A DNA stretch of 15,739 bases from Syntrophomonadaceae bacterium (GCA_003552365.1 PUKR01000136.1:1-15739), one strand, 5' to 3'; shown: positions 1 to 7,451, counted from the stretch's first letter. Notes: generated by a model from the sequence alone, not told the origin. Translations and numbers: made by a program.

Positions 1-1252
1 AGAAAGCCGGTATAAGCAGCAAAAAAGCTAACCAGCCGTACGGAAGCCACTGTAAAGGCACTATGATCAGCAGCGCCGGGGCTACCGCCCGGAAAATATA
101 ACGGCGCAGCGCCCGCCGGGGTAGCGGCACCATGGATGAAGGCAAATCATACTCGGGCAGTACTTCTTTTAGAAAGGCGGGCAGTTCGCTGTTGCGGAGA
201 AGGGGGAATAGCGTAGTTGCGTAATTTTGTTCCCTCGACCCACCGCCTGCAACCTCGGCCATTAAAGCACACCTGCCGAAGGGCTGGCGAAGCACCCCTT
301 CATGCACCGCCAGGGCCTGTAACCGGTTTAAGTTTAAAGCAAGCTGCTTCTGTTCTATAACCCCCCAGGAGACATGGAGCCTGTCCCCACTGCGCCTGAG
401 AGTAAAATTGGCATGCTGGATTACAAAAGTCACGGTAGATATAAGCCAGGATACAAGCACAAGCAGAAAAACAATTATTGCCACCGTAACTGCGGCAATA
501 GCGGTAATCTGCTCCAGCATAAACTCCCAGAATGCGTCAGGAATATAGGGAAATACCTGGGAAAAAATTACTCCGATAACCGAAAAAATTACGAAAAACC
601 CCCCGGAAGTGGCCCCGGCTAAAAACAGCTCCGGGTAGCTGGCCTGGTAAACTGTTTCTTTTTCAGCTTCAGTTTCGCCTGCTTCCTTATCTTTATCTGC
701 CCTTCTAGCCGGCAGCGCGGTTTCGATTACCGCTTCAATTCCCCATCCAGGACGTCCCGATTTTTCCGTAGCGCCGGCTTCTTGATGAGCAGCACCCTCC
801 GGCCTCTCCAAACTGTTTTTTATATTGTAAGCCTCTTCAAGTTTTACCGCCGTTAAGCTGAGTTCGGATTCTGAGCCCCCACCTGCTGTTTCCACCTGCA
901 AGCTGGCCAAACCAAAGAGACGCTGAATGATCCCCCTGGTAATATTGACGGTCTGGACCCTTTCTTTTTTAATAGAACGCTCTTTTTTAAAAATTACCCC
1001 CTGTTTTATGTGCAGGTAACCGGCGTCGTAGCGGTAGGTATAATAAGCCCAGCCCAAAATTTGAAAGGGAAGGATCCCGACAAGTAGAATGCCCGCGCCT
1101 GCTGCCAGGATAAAAAGGGCCCGCAATATATTGCCGTCGGCAAAACCCTGGATCATGACAATAACCAGTGGCGGCAGCATGTAAAGCATGGTCCTGAAAG
1201 TCGCCAGCGGAATCATCACCGGGTGTTGACGCCTTTGTTCATACATCATCAT
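1..1252 (-). CDS. ydbT: YdbT-like bacterial PH-domain membrane protein, partial (3' end outside window)
   Basis: Translating the minus strand from the first ATG at 1252 gives 417 codons without a stop up to the left edge, so the C-terminus lies outside. Visible residues show a membrane pair (about 22-37 and 45-70), a bPH_2 domain (about 71-125, with the family-typical sequence IKKERVQTVNITRG at 94-107 followed by RLFGLASLQVETAG), a charged linker (about 148-205), a second membrane pair (about 208-236 and 248-278), a second bPH_2 domain (about 281-350), and the start of a third membrane region (about 386-416). YdbT proteins usually have three such domains, so roughly one is missing. The start overlaps the end of ydbS by 14 bases; three ATG codons lie in tandem (1252, 1249, 1246), and the GGGTGA just upstream is the only RBS-like sequence. 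The B. subtilis ydbST operon belongs to the sigma-W envelope-stress regulon and has been linked to resistance to antimicrobial peptides; the same role here is inference. Confidence 0.88.
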   Translation of the reverse strand, partial: MMMYEQRRQHPVMIPLATFRTMLYMLPPLVIVMIQGFADGNILRALFILAAGAGILLVGILPFQILGWAYYTYRYDAGYLHIKQGVIFKKERSIKKERVQTVNITRGIIQRLFGLASLQVETAGGGSESELSLTAVKLEEAYNIKNSLERPEGAAHQEAGATEKSGRPGWGIEAVIETALPARRADKDKEAGETEAEKETVYQASYPELFLAGATSGGFFVIFSVIGVIFSQVFPYIPDAFWEFMLEQITAIAAVTVAIIVFLLVLVSWLISTVTFVIQHANFTLRRSGDRLHVSWGVIEQKQLALNLNRLQALAVHEGVLRQPFGRCALMAEVAGGGSREQNYATTLFPLLRNSELPAFLKEVLPEYDLPSSMVPLPRRALRRYIFRAVAPALLIIVPLQWLPYGWLAFLLLIPAF

Positions 1253-1721
1253 CACTCACCCGGGCCAGGGCTGATATTTCACCGCGCGACTCGGCGGCTT
1301 TATCCCTTGATAGAGCGGGAATCCTGTGGCTGGTAGCAGCAGTGGACACACGCAGGGTCGCCAGGCCGAAGAGGCGCATTACCGGGCCATGTTCTGTATC
1401 CACATGCTGAACCCTTACCATGGGAATCAAGGTGCGCCTGATGATAAAAACCCCATGGCGGATATCGATTTCATCTTCCCTGATTTCATAACGCCAAAAA
1501 CGCAGCTTGAGGCGCGGGATAATTACCGCATCCCACAAGGTATAAAGAACTACCAGGCCGATACCAACCCATCCATAAAACATGGGCAAATCCCAAAAAA
1601 GGTTGTTCAAAATAAAGTAGGCAACCGGAATAACCATTAGTAAAAAGCCCCAAATCAAACCGCTGAAAAACCAGGCTTTTAAAGCCCGGGGATCGATCTT
1701 TTCCCGGGGATCCTTTTCCAT
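1239..1721 (-). CDS. ydbS: YdbS-like PH-domain membrane protein
   Basis: The 160-residue product has two hydrophobic helices (about 14-37 and 45-65) followed by a single bPH_2 domain (about 70-140). The domain shows the family pattern: YEIREDEIDIRHGVFIIRRT, then IPMVRVQHVDTEHGP, then RLFGLATLRVSTAA. Length and architecture match YdbS, which is encoded next to YdbT in many Firmicutes. The start is ATG at 1721 with AGGGAG about 6 bases upstream. The stop codon lies inside the first codons of ydbT, so the two are co-transcribed and probably translationally coupled. The biochemical role of this family is not established; the proteins probably act together at the cytoplasmic membrane. Confidence 0.88.
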   Translation of the reverse strand: MEKDPREKIDPRALKAWFFSGLIWGFLLMVIPVAYFILNNLFWDLPMFYGWVGIGLVVLYTLWDAVIIPRLKLRFWRYEIREDEIDIRHGVFIIRRTLIPMVRVQHVDTEHGPVMRLFGLATLRVSTAATSHRIPALSRDKAAESRGEISALARVSDDDV

Positions 1722-1781
1722 AAAAACTCCCTGCCCCCTTCAAATCAAACCGTCGTATAAGTGCCTACTCAGCCGTGCTGC

Positions 1782-1802
1782 ATACCGGCTTCGTGCCGGC
1801 AT
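1782..1802 (-). repeat. Hairpin in the ydbS leader
   Basis: CCGGC (1785-1789) and GCCGG (1795-1799) pair around a five-base TTCGT loop, and two A-T pairs can extend the stem past one mismatch. It lies about 60 bases upstream of the ydbS start codon. No T-run follows on either strand, so it is not a standard terminator. Confidence 0.4.
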
Positions 1803-1916
1803 CCAAATAGCCGGCCGGTTCATTGACCGATAAAATAAGCATTAACCCTATATAGTAAAACACCGGTATTGAAATTCGCCGCTGTCAGCTGCATCCCTTC
1901 CGTTCGGGTAAAAATT

Positions 1917-1944
1917 TTTATAGTCTGCCCGGCCGTGCTGTAAA
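1917..1944 (-). promoter_or_regulatory. Candidate sigma-A promoter for ydbS-ydbT
   Basis: On the minus strand TTTACA (1944-1939) is followed after 16 bases by TATAAA (1922-1917). Each hexamer matches the sigma-A consensus at five of six positions. Transcription would start near 1910, leaving a leader of about 190 bases before the ydbS ATG. That leader carries the 1782-1802 hairpin. Assigned by eye only. The B. subtilis operon uses sigma-W; I did not see a convincing sigma-W promoter here. Confidence 0.4.
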
Positions 1945-2124
1945 AATAATCATATAAAAATAAACCGGTTCTTCAGGTTCAAAACCTATAGCCATACCAT
2001 TCTTTGAGGGCAGCAACTAATAAACCAATGATTGCTAAAGGACTTTATCATTTTATCGAGAATTTAGGAAAGGCACAACAACAAAGCGTTCTCCGGTGTA
2101 TACTGTTTGAACAATCGTTTAGTA

Positions 2125-2147
2125 TATCGGGGAGATGTCACCCGATA
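2125..2147 (+). repeat. Perfect hairpin upstream of the GlsB-like gene
   Basis: TATCGGG (2125-2131) and CCCGATA (2141-2147) form a perfect 7-bp stem with a 9-base loop. It is immediately preceded by another inverted repeat, TATACT/AGTATA (2099-2104 and 2121-2126). The CCCG arm could instead pair with CGGG at 2152-2155, so alternative folds exist. Function is unknown. Confidence 0.45.
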
Positions 2148-2160
2148 AAACCGGGCCTTA

Positions 2161-2195
2161 TATTAAAAAGCCTGCTTTCAATAATTTGTGCAGGC
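2161..2195 (-). terminator. Rho-independent terminator-like hairpin, minus strand
   Basis: On the minus strand GCCTGC (2195-2190), a 14-base loop and GCAGGC (2175-2170) are followed directly by TTTTTAATA (2169-2161), the standard layout of an intrinsic terminator. On the plus strand, an imperfect stem of AAAAAGC plus TGC (2165-2175) with GCA plus GCTTTTT (2201-2211) ends in a T-run, so it may work in both directions. No minus-strand gene lies just upstream of it; it may block antisense transcription from entering the ydbST promoter region, or end a small RNA. Confidence 0.5.
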
Positions 2196-2326
2196 GTAAT
2201 GCAAGCTTTTTTATTCTTAATTACGAAGTGGCATCTGTAACCAGAGAAGAACAAAAGTAAATAGCTTGAAAACCTTTAGCAAAATTCTTTCTTGTTTAAA
2301 GCATTCAATCTTTGGAGGGAATTAAG

Positions 2327-2578
2327 ATGGGTATTATATCCTGGCTGTTGGTTGGAGTAATTGCCGGCTGGTTGGCCGGACTTGTAATCAAGGGCAGGGG
2401 CTTCGGCTTGATCGGCAATATCATCATCGGGGTGGTTGGAGCACTTGTCGGTGGATGGCTTGCCGGCGCGCTGTTTAATATTCATAATGCTATTACCGGT
2501 TTCAATTTAAGCACGGTAGTAGTTGCTTTCCTGGGGGCAGTGCTGATCCTTTATGTTGCCAGGCTGGCAAAAATTTAG
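2327..2578 (+). CDS. GlsB/YeaQ/YmgE family small membrane protein
   Basis: The 83-residue protein is almost entirely hydrophobic, with three predicted membrane segments (about 3-21, 27-50, 62-80) rich in glycine. It carries the family pattern GWLAGLVIKGRGFGLIGNII in the first half and GALVGGWLAG in the second. This matches the transglycosylase-associated/GlsB stress-response membrane protein family in both length and sequence. The ATG at 2327 is preferred over an upstream in-frame TTG at 2312 because GGAGGG (2314-2319) sits 7 bases before the ATG and would lie inside the longer version. Members are often induced by general stress, but the molecular role is not known. It ends 17 bases before the rRNA methyltransferase gene and is probably co-transcribed with it. 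Confidence 0.88.
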   Translation: MGIISWLLVGVIAGWLAGLVIKGRGFGLIGNIIIGVVGALVGGWLAGALFNIHNAITGFNLSTVVVAFLGAVLILYVARLAKI

Positions 2579-2595
2579 CGATTAGTGGTGAATTG

Positions 2596-4002
2596 ATGTC
2601 GGGAAATTACAGACCGCCATATAACCCGGGAGAAGTTTTACAATTACAAGTAGATGATCTCAACCACCGGGGCGAAGGGGTGGGAAAGGCAAACGGGTTT
2701 ACCCTTTTTGTAGACGGCGCTCTTCCCGGTGAAACCGTTCAGGCTAAAATTAACAAGGTACACAAAAAATATGGCGAAGCAAGCCTGCTCTCTCTTAAGG
2801 ATAAGTCTCCTCACCGGGTCAACCCACCCTGCCCTCACTTCCCCCGGTGCGGAGGTTGCCAGATCCAGCACCTGGCTTACAAAGAGCAGCTTGCCTGGAA
2901 GCAAAAACGGATCAAAGAAACCTTAAAACGGATCGCAAACCTGGAAGAAGCGGAAAACATAACTCATCCGGTCCTCGGCATGGAAGAACCATGGCACTAC
3001 CGGAACAAAACACGGATCCATTTCGCCCTCTCCGGCAACCGGATTATTGCGGGTTTCTACCAAAAACAAAGCCGCCGCATCATCGATATCGGTAACTGCC
3101 GGGTTCAACATCCCTCTGCGGACAGGATGATCGCAGTTCTACGTGAAGCAATCCGTCAGCATACCGGGCTGAAAAATAATCGGCCCGGGAGAAAAGGCAA
3201 TACTTTCCTGCCGGTTGAAGAAGCGGATATTCGCACCTCTTTTCACTCCGGCAGCTGCCTGGTAACCCTGTTTCCCCCCTCGAAGATGGCGAAAAAAAGC
3301 CCGGGGTATTTAAAAGAACATTACAAAAAATTAGCCGGGCTCATCGGCAAAATTTCGGATATTCCCCTGGCGGGGATTACTCTTTACCGGCCGGGAAAAG
3401 AAGAGGGAAGATATTTAACCCTTTTAGGAGAACCCTGCCTCGAAGAAGTAATCCCGCCTTTTCAATATCGTCTCTCTCCTGCGTCTTTCTTCCAGGTAAA
3501 CCCGCAACAAGCTGCTGTTATGTATGAACAGGCTGTAGTTATGGCCGGTTCTCCGCATACTGCTTTTGATCTTTATTGCGGCACCGGTAACTTTTCCCTT
3601 TACCTGGGGCGGACTGCCGAAGAAGTAATCGGGGTGGATTCTGAAGCGGCGGCAATAAGAGATGCCGGGGAAAACGCTGTTTTAAACGAAATGCTCAACC
3701 TTCGCTTTATCCATGCCCGGGCTGAAGAATGCCCCGATCTCTTAGACGAAGGGCGGCAGCCCAAGGCAATTTTCCTCAACCCGCCCCGGCGGGGGTGTTC
3801 CCCCGAACTTTTAAAAGCGGTGATAGGAGCGGGACCGGAACGCCTAATTTACGTCTCCTGTAATCCGGCTACACTGGCCCGCGACCTCAACTATTTAAGC
3901 GAATATGAATTCACTGCCCGTGCAGTACAGCCGGTGGACATGTTCCCCCATACCGGCCACGTTGAAAGCATAGCCCTGGTAAAAAAAGAAGGCAGCAGTT
4001 AA
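2596..4002 (+). CDS. rlmD: 23S rRNA (uracil-C5)-methyltransferase, RlmD/RlmCD type
   Basis: The 468-residue protein methylates uridine in 23S rRNA at C5 using S-adenosylmethionine. An N-terminal TRAM domain (about 9-67) precedes a probable 4Fe-4S site: Cys79, Cys85 and Cys88 in CPHFPRCGGC, and Cys168 in IGNCRVQH. The SAM-binding loop is DLYCGTGNF (325-333), LNPPRRG lies at 394-400, the catalytic cysteine is Cys422 in YVSCNPATLARDL, and the general base is Glu457 in GHVES. All key residues of the TrmA/RumA family are present, so it should be active. Whether it targets U1939 only, or both U747 and U1939 as B. subtilis RlmCD does, cannot be read from sequence. The ATG at 2596 is chosen over a TTG at 2593; the RBS is weak (GTGGTG), suggesting coupling to the upstream gene. 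Confidence 0.93.
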   Translation: MSGNYRPPYNPGEVLQLQVDDLNHRGEGVGKANGFTLFVDGALPGETVQAKINKVHKKYGEASLLSLKDKSPHRVNPPCPHFPRCGGCQIQHLAYKEQLAWKQKRIKETLKRIANLEEAENITHPVLGMEEPWHYRNKTRIHFALSGNRIIAGFYQKQSRRIIDIGNCRVQHPSADRMIAVLREAIRQHTGLKNNRPGRKGNTFLPVEEADIRTSFHSGSCLVTLFPPSKMAKKSPGYLKEHYKKLAGLIGKISDIPLAGITLYRPGKEEGRYLTLLGEPCLEEVIPPFQYRLSPASFFQVNPQQAAVMYEQAVVMAGSPHTAFDLYCGTGNFSLYLGRTAEEVIGVDSEAAAIRDAGENAVLNEMLNLRFIHARAEECPDLLDEGRQPKAIFLNPPRRGCSPELLKAVIGAGPERLIYVSCNPATLARDLNYLSEYEFTARAVQPVDMFPHTGHVESIALVKKEGSS

Positions 4003-4043
4003 AAAATTTTCAAGTTTTCTGAAATAAATTTTGAGCTTTAACT
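3997..4043. terminator. AT-rich inverted repeat between convergent genes
   Basis: AGTTAAA (3997-4003) and TTTAACT (4037-4043) form a perfect 7-bp repeat spanning the gap between two convergent genes and including the rlmD stop codon. A smaller TTTCA/TGAAA repeat lies inside. The stems have almost no GC, so this would be a weak terminator at best. It is the only structure in the 40-base gap. Confidence 0.25.
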
Positions 4044-5275
4044 CACCAGCGATCGGCCAGCAAGCGGCTTGCCAGATACGCGGTCACCGGAACTGCGGCA
4101 ACCAAGCCGATGCTGCCGGCGGCACCGCGCACAAATTCGGTGGCAATCAAGTCCATGTTAACCACCCTGATCCAGTCCATTTCGTAACCGGTAACTAAAA
4201 GAAGCATCGGGGTAGCTGCTCCGACATAAGCCAGGACCAAAGTATTGGCCATGGTTCCCATCACGTCGCGGCCGACATTGAAAGCCCCGCTGAAAAGATC
4301 GCGGCCGGAAATATCCGGCCTGGCCTCTTTAATTTCGGCTGCGGCCGAAGCCACAGACATCCCGATATCGGTAATTGCTCCCAGGGAGCCTATAATAATA
4401 CCGGCAAAAAGCAACCCCCTGAAATCGATCGTATGATCCAGGAAGTAGAGCATTTGGGCTTCGTGGCTGCCGAAACCGGTCAGGCGGGCAATACTGCCTG
4501 CCAGGAAAGCCATCAATCCTGCCACGATAACTCCGCTGATTGTGCCCAAAATAGCGACCAGTGACTTCATGTTCAAACCACCGATCACAAAAAGGGTAAA
4601 AGTGATCGCCAGTGCGGCAGTTGCAATGGCCAGTAAAACCGGGCTGTAGCCCAAGAGCAAAAGGGGCAGAAGGAACTGAAAGATTAAAAATACCGTCACC
4701 CCAAGGGTGATTATTGTTTTAACCCCTTTCATCCGACCCACTACAAGCAGGCCGAACAGCAAAACCCCAATCAGGTAATAAACCCCGCGATCCCGGGCCT
4801 GGTCATACACATAAGCCTCGCTGAAGTCGCCTTCTTCACCAAAGGCGACCACGATCACTTCCTCTCCTTCTTCAACCAGGAAGTCGTAAACCGGGTCGCC
4901 TTCAAAATAGGTGTTGATTATTTCAATCTGTTCTCCTTCATATGCTCCGCTGGTCAGCTCCACTACCAGTTTCTGTTCAATAGCTGTAAAATACTGGTGA
5001 TCATCTTCCCTCGCATCGATAATCTCCAAAACCCGGCCCCGGTAATAGTGCTCTTTTTCATCGGGCACATCCTCAACCGGGGTGCCGGGAGGCTCATCCA
5101 CCGGAAGATCTCCTTCGATCACGTCACCTTCTTCCAGTAATTCTTCTTCGAAATCGTTATCGCCGGTAGCGTTTTCGTTCAAGGCCTCTGCCAGGGATAG
5201 AGATCCCGGAAAAGCGCCGGCGGGCAGAGCAATGATCATTACTGTGCAAGTTGCTAAAAAAATTGCTTTTAGCAT
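4043..5275 (-). CDS. YibE/F family multi-pass membrane protein
   Basis: The 410-residue protein starts with a signal-like hydrophobic segment (about 3-22), then a very acidic stretch (about 33-75) and a soluble extracytoplasmic domain (about 76-160). Seven or so membrane helices follow: about 165-180, 186-209, 211-233, 238-265, 286-311, 338-362 and 384-406. The membrane half has the features of the YibE/F family, including GRMKGVKTIITLG (180-192), GSLGAITDIGMSVASA (296-311) and GRDVMGTMANTLVLAYVG (335-352). Start is ATG at 5275 with AGGAGG 7 bases upstream. Family function is not established; transport has been suggested. It lies 46 bases after the flavoprotein gene on the same strand and is probably the last gene of a three-gene operon. 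Confidence 0.9.
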   Translation of the reverse strand: MLKAIFLATCTVMIIALPAGAFPGSLSLAEALNENATGDNDFEEELLEEGDVIEGDLPVDEPPGTPVEDVPDEKEHYYRGRVLEIIDAREDDHQYFTAIEQKLVVELTSGAYEGEQIEIINTYFEGDPVYDFLVEEGEEVIVVAFGEEGDFSEAYVYDQARDRGVYYLIGVLLFGLLVVGRMKGVKTIITLGVTVFLIFQFLLPLLLLGYSPVLLAIATAALAITFTLFVIGGLNMKSLVAILGTISGVIVAGLMAFLAGSIARLTGFGSHEAQMLYFLDHTIDFRGLLFAGIIIGSLGAITDIGMSVASAAAEIKEARPDISGRDLFSGAFNVGRDVMGTMANTLVLAYVGAATPMLLLVTGYEMDWIRVVNMDLIATEFVRGAAGSIGLVAAVPVTAYLASRLLADRW

Positions 5276-5312
5276 CTGGAAGCCTCCTTGGCCAGGGATA
5301 ACAAATAGATTT

Positions 5313-5330
5313 GCCGGTTAATTAACCGGC
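5313..5330. repeat. Perfect 18-base palindrome at the 3' end of the flavoprotein gene
   Basis: GCCGGTTAATTAACCGGC is fully self-complementary and includes the TAA stop codon of the upstream flavoprotein gene. It lies 37 bases before the yibE/F start codon on the minus strand. Only a weak T-rich stretch follows. It could be a site for a dimeric regulator, an RNA-processing or stabilising hairpin, or a weak terminator that reduces yibE/F expression. Confidence 0.55.
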
Positions 5331-6683
5331 ACTGGCAGTATTAATGATCGCCTCTGAAAGGGTGGGATGAACGTGCATCATCTCTTTAATATCCTGGACC
5401 GTGGCTTTAAAATGCATGGCGGTAATCAGTTCATGGATTAATTCGCCGGCTTCAGGACCAATTATGTGCGCTCCCAGGATTTTACCGCTTTCCTGCTCTA
5501 CTGTCATTTTGATAAAACCGCCGTATTTTTCCATCGCCCGGGCCCTTCCCTGGAAGCGGAAAGGATATTGATGCACCTTTACTTTATAACCCGCTTCCAC
5601 CGCAGAAACCTGATCCAGCCCGATCCCGGCAATTTCCGGTTCAGTAAATACGGCAAACGGGATCAAGCGGTTTTCTGCAGATATCACTTCACCACCGGAA
5701 AGGTGACGGCTCAGCAGGGTGGCATCATGCCAGGCTTTATGGGTAAACATCATCCCCCCAATCACATCACCGATGGCATAAATCCCTTCGGTGCTGGTCT
5801 TGAATGCTTCATCAACCTCTATATAGCCTTTCCCGTTGGTCTTAACCCCCGCTTTCTCCAGGTCCAACATATCGGTGTTGGGGGCCCTGCCGGTTGCGAC
5901 CAGGATTTGATCGGCCATATAGCGCTCCGGCCCGCCTTCAGTTTCATCAATAACGTACATGGCCTCGGCTTCCCTGCCGGCCGAACTGATTTCAGTATCT
6001 GTATTTACGTTTACTCCCTCATCCTCCAGGATGCGGCGTACTTCATCGGAAATATCCGGGTCAAGGTTGGGAGCAAGGCGGCTTCCCCGCTGGACAATAG
6101 TAACTTCAACCCCCAGGCGGCTGAAAAGCTGGGAAAATTCCAGGGCTATAATGCCCCCGCCCAAAATAATCATGCTTTTGGAGAGCTTTTCGATTTCCAT
6201 CACCGATGTTGAGGTAAGGTAATCCAGCTCATCAAGTCCCGGTACAGGAGGCACTTTAGTGCGGGCCCCGGTAGCGATAACAATTTTATCAGCGCTAAGG
6301 GCTTCTCCGTTCACTTCGATCGTACCGGGAGCGGTAAAGACAGCACTACCTTCATAAAGTGTAATGTGCTCGTTGCGTTCTACATTTTTATAGCCGCGGC
6401 CGCGGATTTTTCCTACCAGCTGTTCCTTCCGATCAACCATGGCAGGCCAGTCTGCCTGCGGCAACCCGGTTCTTACGCCCCATTTTTCTGCTTCACGGAC
6501 CATCTGCATCACCCTTCCTGAACTGATCAGGGTTTTGGAAGGGATACAGCCGACATTTATACAGGTTCCTCCAATATAGCCTGATTCAACCAGGGCTACA
6601 TTCCAGCCTTCCTCGGTCAATGGGTAAATTAAATTCATTCCGGCCGTTCCTCCGCCTAGAACAATCAAATCGAATTTTTTCAT
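5322..6683 (-). CDS. Dihydrolipoyl dehydrogenase-like pyridine nucleotide-disulfide oxidoreductase
   Basis: The 453-residue flavoprotein belongs to the class I pyridine nucleotide-disulfide oxidoreductases. It has an N-terminal FAD loop GGGTAGM (10-16), the redox-active disulfide in GGTCINVGCIPSK (Cys41, Cys46), an NAD(P)-binding loop GGGIIALEF (175-183), the second FAD motif TSTEGIYAIGD (296-306), and the C-terminal HVHPTLSE, giving the catalytic His439-Glu444 pair. These fit dihydrolipoyl dehydrogenase best. However, the first loop is GGGTAG rather than the usual GGGPGG, there is no lipoyl domain, and no 2-oxoacid dehydrogenase or glycine cleavage genes are nearby, so the true substrate is open; mercuric-reductase-like relatives are an alternative. 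The start is ATG at 6683 with GAGGAG 7 bases upstream; a longer in-frame version would overlap the preceding CAP gene. The 22-base gap to that gene suggests an operon. Confidence 0.88.
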   Translation of the reverse strand: MKKFDLIVLGGGTAGMNLIYPLTEEGWNVALVESGYIGGTCINVGCIPSKTLISSGRVMQMVREAEKWGVRTGLPQADWPAMVDRKEQLVGKIRGRGYKNVERNEHITLYEGSAVFTAPGTIEVNGEALSADKIVIATGARTKVPPVPGLDELDYLTSTSVMEIEKLSKSMIILGGGIIALEFSQLFSRLGVEVTIVQRGSRLAPNLDPDISDEVRRILEDEGVNVNTDTEISSAGREAEAMYVIDETEGGPERYMADQILVATGRAPNTDMLDLEKAGVKTNGKGYIEVDEAFKTSTEGIYAIGDVIGGMMFTHKAWHDATLLSRHLSGGEVISAENRLIPFAVFTEPEIAGIGLDQVSAVEAGYKVKVHQYPFRFQGRARAMEKYGGFIKMTVEQESGKILGAHIIGPEAGELIHELITAMHFKATVQDIKEMMHVHPTLSEAIINTASAG

Positions 6684-6705
6684 GTTGATCCTCCTCATAA
6701 AATTT

Positions 6706-7431
6706 TTAGCGACCCACAAACAACTGCGTATAGTAGTGGCGGCCACCACTGGAGTAAACTCCCACTCCCACGTAATTAAAGTTTCCACCCAGGATATTAC
6801 TCCTGTGTCCGGGTGAGTTCATAAAGCTGTTGTGGGCGGTACTGGCGCTGCCGCTTGTATTCCAGGCAATATTTTCAGCAGCTGTCCTGTAACTGACCCC
6901 GTAGTTATCGAGCAGCCTTGTAAAGCGGCCGTAAGTGGGCGAGGTATGGCTGAAATAATTGTTCTGGGCCATATCCCGGCTTTTTGCCCGGGCCGCCGTG
7001 GTAGTCCTGCCGCAAACTTGCAAGGGGGGCAGTCCGGCACTGCTCCGAGACTGGTTAATCATGCTTACCATCTGCTGTTCGCTCCTCGAGAGCGAAACAC
7101 CGCTGCCACCACTGCTAACTGCAGAAGCAGTCTTTGCCGGATGGGGCGGCTGGCTATCCTCGGAAGGCATCGATATTGCAAGGCCGGGCATCGGTTCAGG
7201 ACGCATTGTTTTTTCTCTTGTATTTAAGAGCCCTCCATCGATGCCACGGTAAATCAGGCTATAAAAAATCAAACCTTCTTCCCCGGCTACGAACTCTTCA
7301 GCGCCACTCTGCAGGCTGCTATCCTTTTCCCGGCTGATCCCGCTATCTGCCGGGAAATAAAAGGCCGCGGCAGATAGCAAAATAACCAGGCAGACTGACA
7401 AACAAACGCAGCAATATTTATTTAAGCTCAT
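6706..7431 (-). CDS. Secreted or membrane-anchored CAP/SCP-domain protein (YkwD-like)
   Basis: The 241-residue protein has an N-terminal hydrophobic export segment (about 6-26; several cysteines but no clear lipobox), a variable low-complexity region (about 28-115), and a C-terminal CAP domain (about 118-240). The domain has the family landmarks: MINQSRSSAGLPPL (124-137), NNYFSHTSP with His162, AENIA with Glu186, HNSFMNSPGHRSNIL with His200 and His209, YVGVGVYSSGG, and YYTQLFVG near the end. Start is ATG at 7431 with GGGAGA upstream. Bacterial CAP proteins of this type are extracellular and often linked to spores or the cell wall, but their activity is mostly unknown. It is the first gene of the likely CAP-flavoprotein-YibE/F operon. 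Confidence 0.9.
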   Translation of the reverse strand: MSLNKYCCVCLSVCLVILLSAAAFYFPADSGISREKDSSLQSGAEEFVAGEEGLIFYSLIYRGIDGGLLNTREKTMRPEPMPGLAISMPSEDSQPPHPAKTASAVSSGGSGVSLSRSEQQMVSMINQSRSSAGLPPLQVCGRTTTAARAKSRDMAQNNYFSHTSPTYGRFTRLLDNYGVSYRTAAENIAWNTSGSASTAHNSFMNSPGHRSNILGGNFNYVGVGVYSSGGRHYYTQLFVGR

Positions 7432-7451
7432 TTCATTCTCCCGTTTTTTAG

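Larger units (their letters stand above)
1722..2326. other. Divergent intergenic region between ydbS and the GlsB-like gene
   Basis: No convincing gene was found in these 605 bases; an open frame at 2004-2240 has no ribosome binding site and reads like random translation. The region holds the candidate ydbST promoter, a perfect 12-base palindrome TAAAAATTTTTA (1909-1920) overlapping its -10 box, a short AGGTT-CAA-AACCT repeat (1975-1987), and hairpins between 2099 and 2212. The nine bases GCCGTGCTG occur twice (1772-1780 and 1932-1940). No convincing plus-strand sigma-A promoter for the gene at 2327 was seen. Confidence 0.5.

Noticed and set aside
1975..1990. GGTTCAAAACC resembling a tRNA T-arm
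   Set aside because: The 5-bp T-stem does not form properly and no acceptor, anticodon or D-arm is found around it.
2004..2240. Open reading frame of 78 codons on the plus strand in the ydbS/GlsB spacer
   Set aside because: There is no ribosome binding site, the translation resembles no known family, and the frame runs through the hairpins and T-run at 2125-2212.
5466..6212. Long plus-strand frame (248 codons) opposite the flavoprotein gene
   Set aside because: It lies entirely antisense to a well-supported gene with full catalytic motifs, and its translation has no recognisable domain.
6684..6788. N-terminal extension of the flavoprotein up to 6788
   Set aside because: It overlaps the end of the CAP gene, while an AGGAG-type site sits 7 bases before ATG 6683 and the FAD loop starts right after that ATG.
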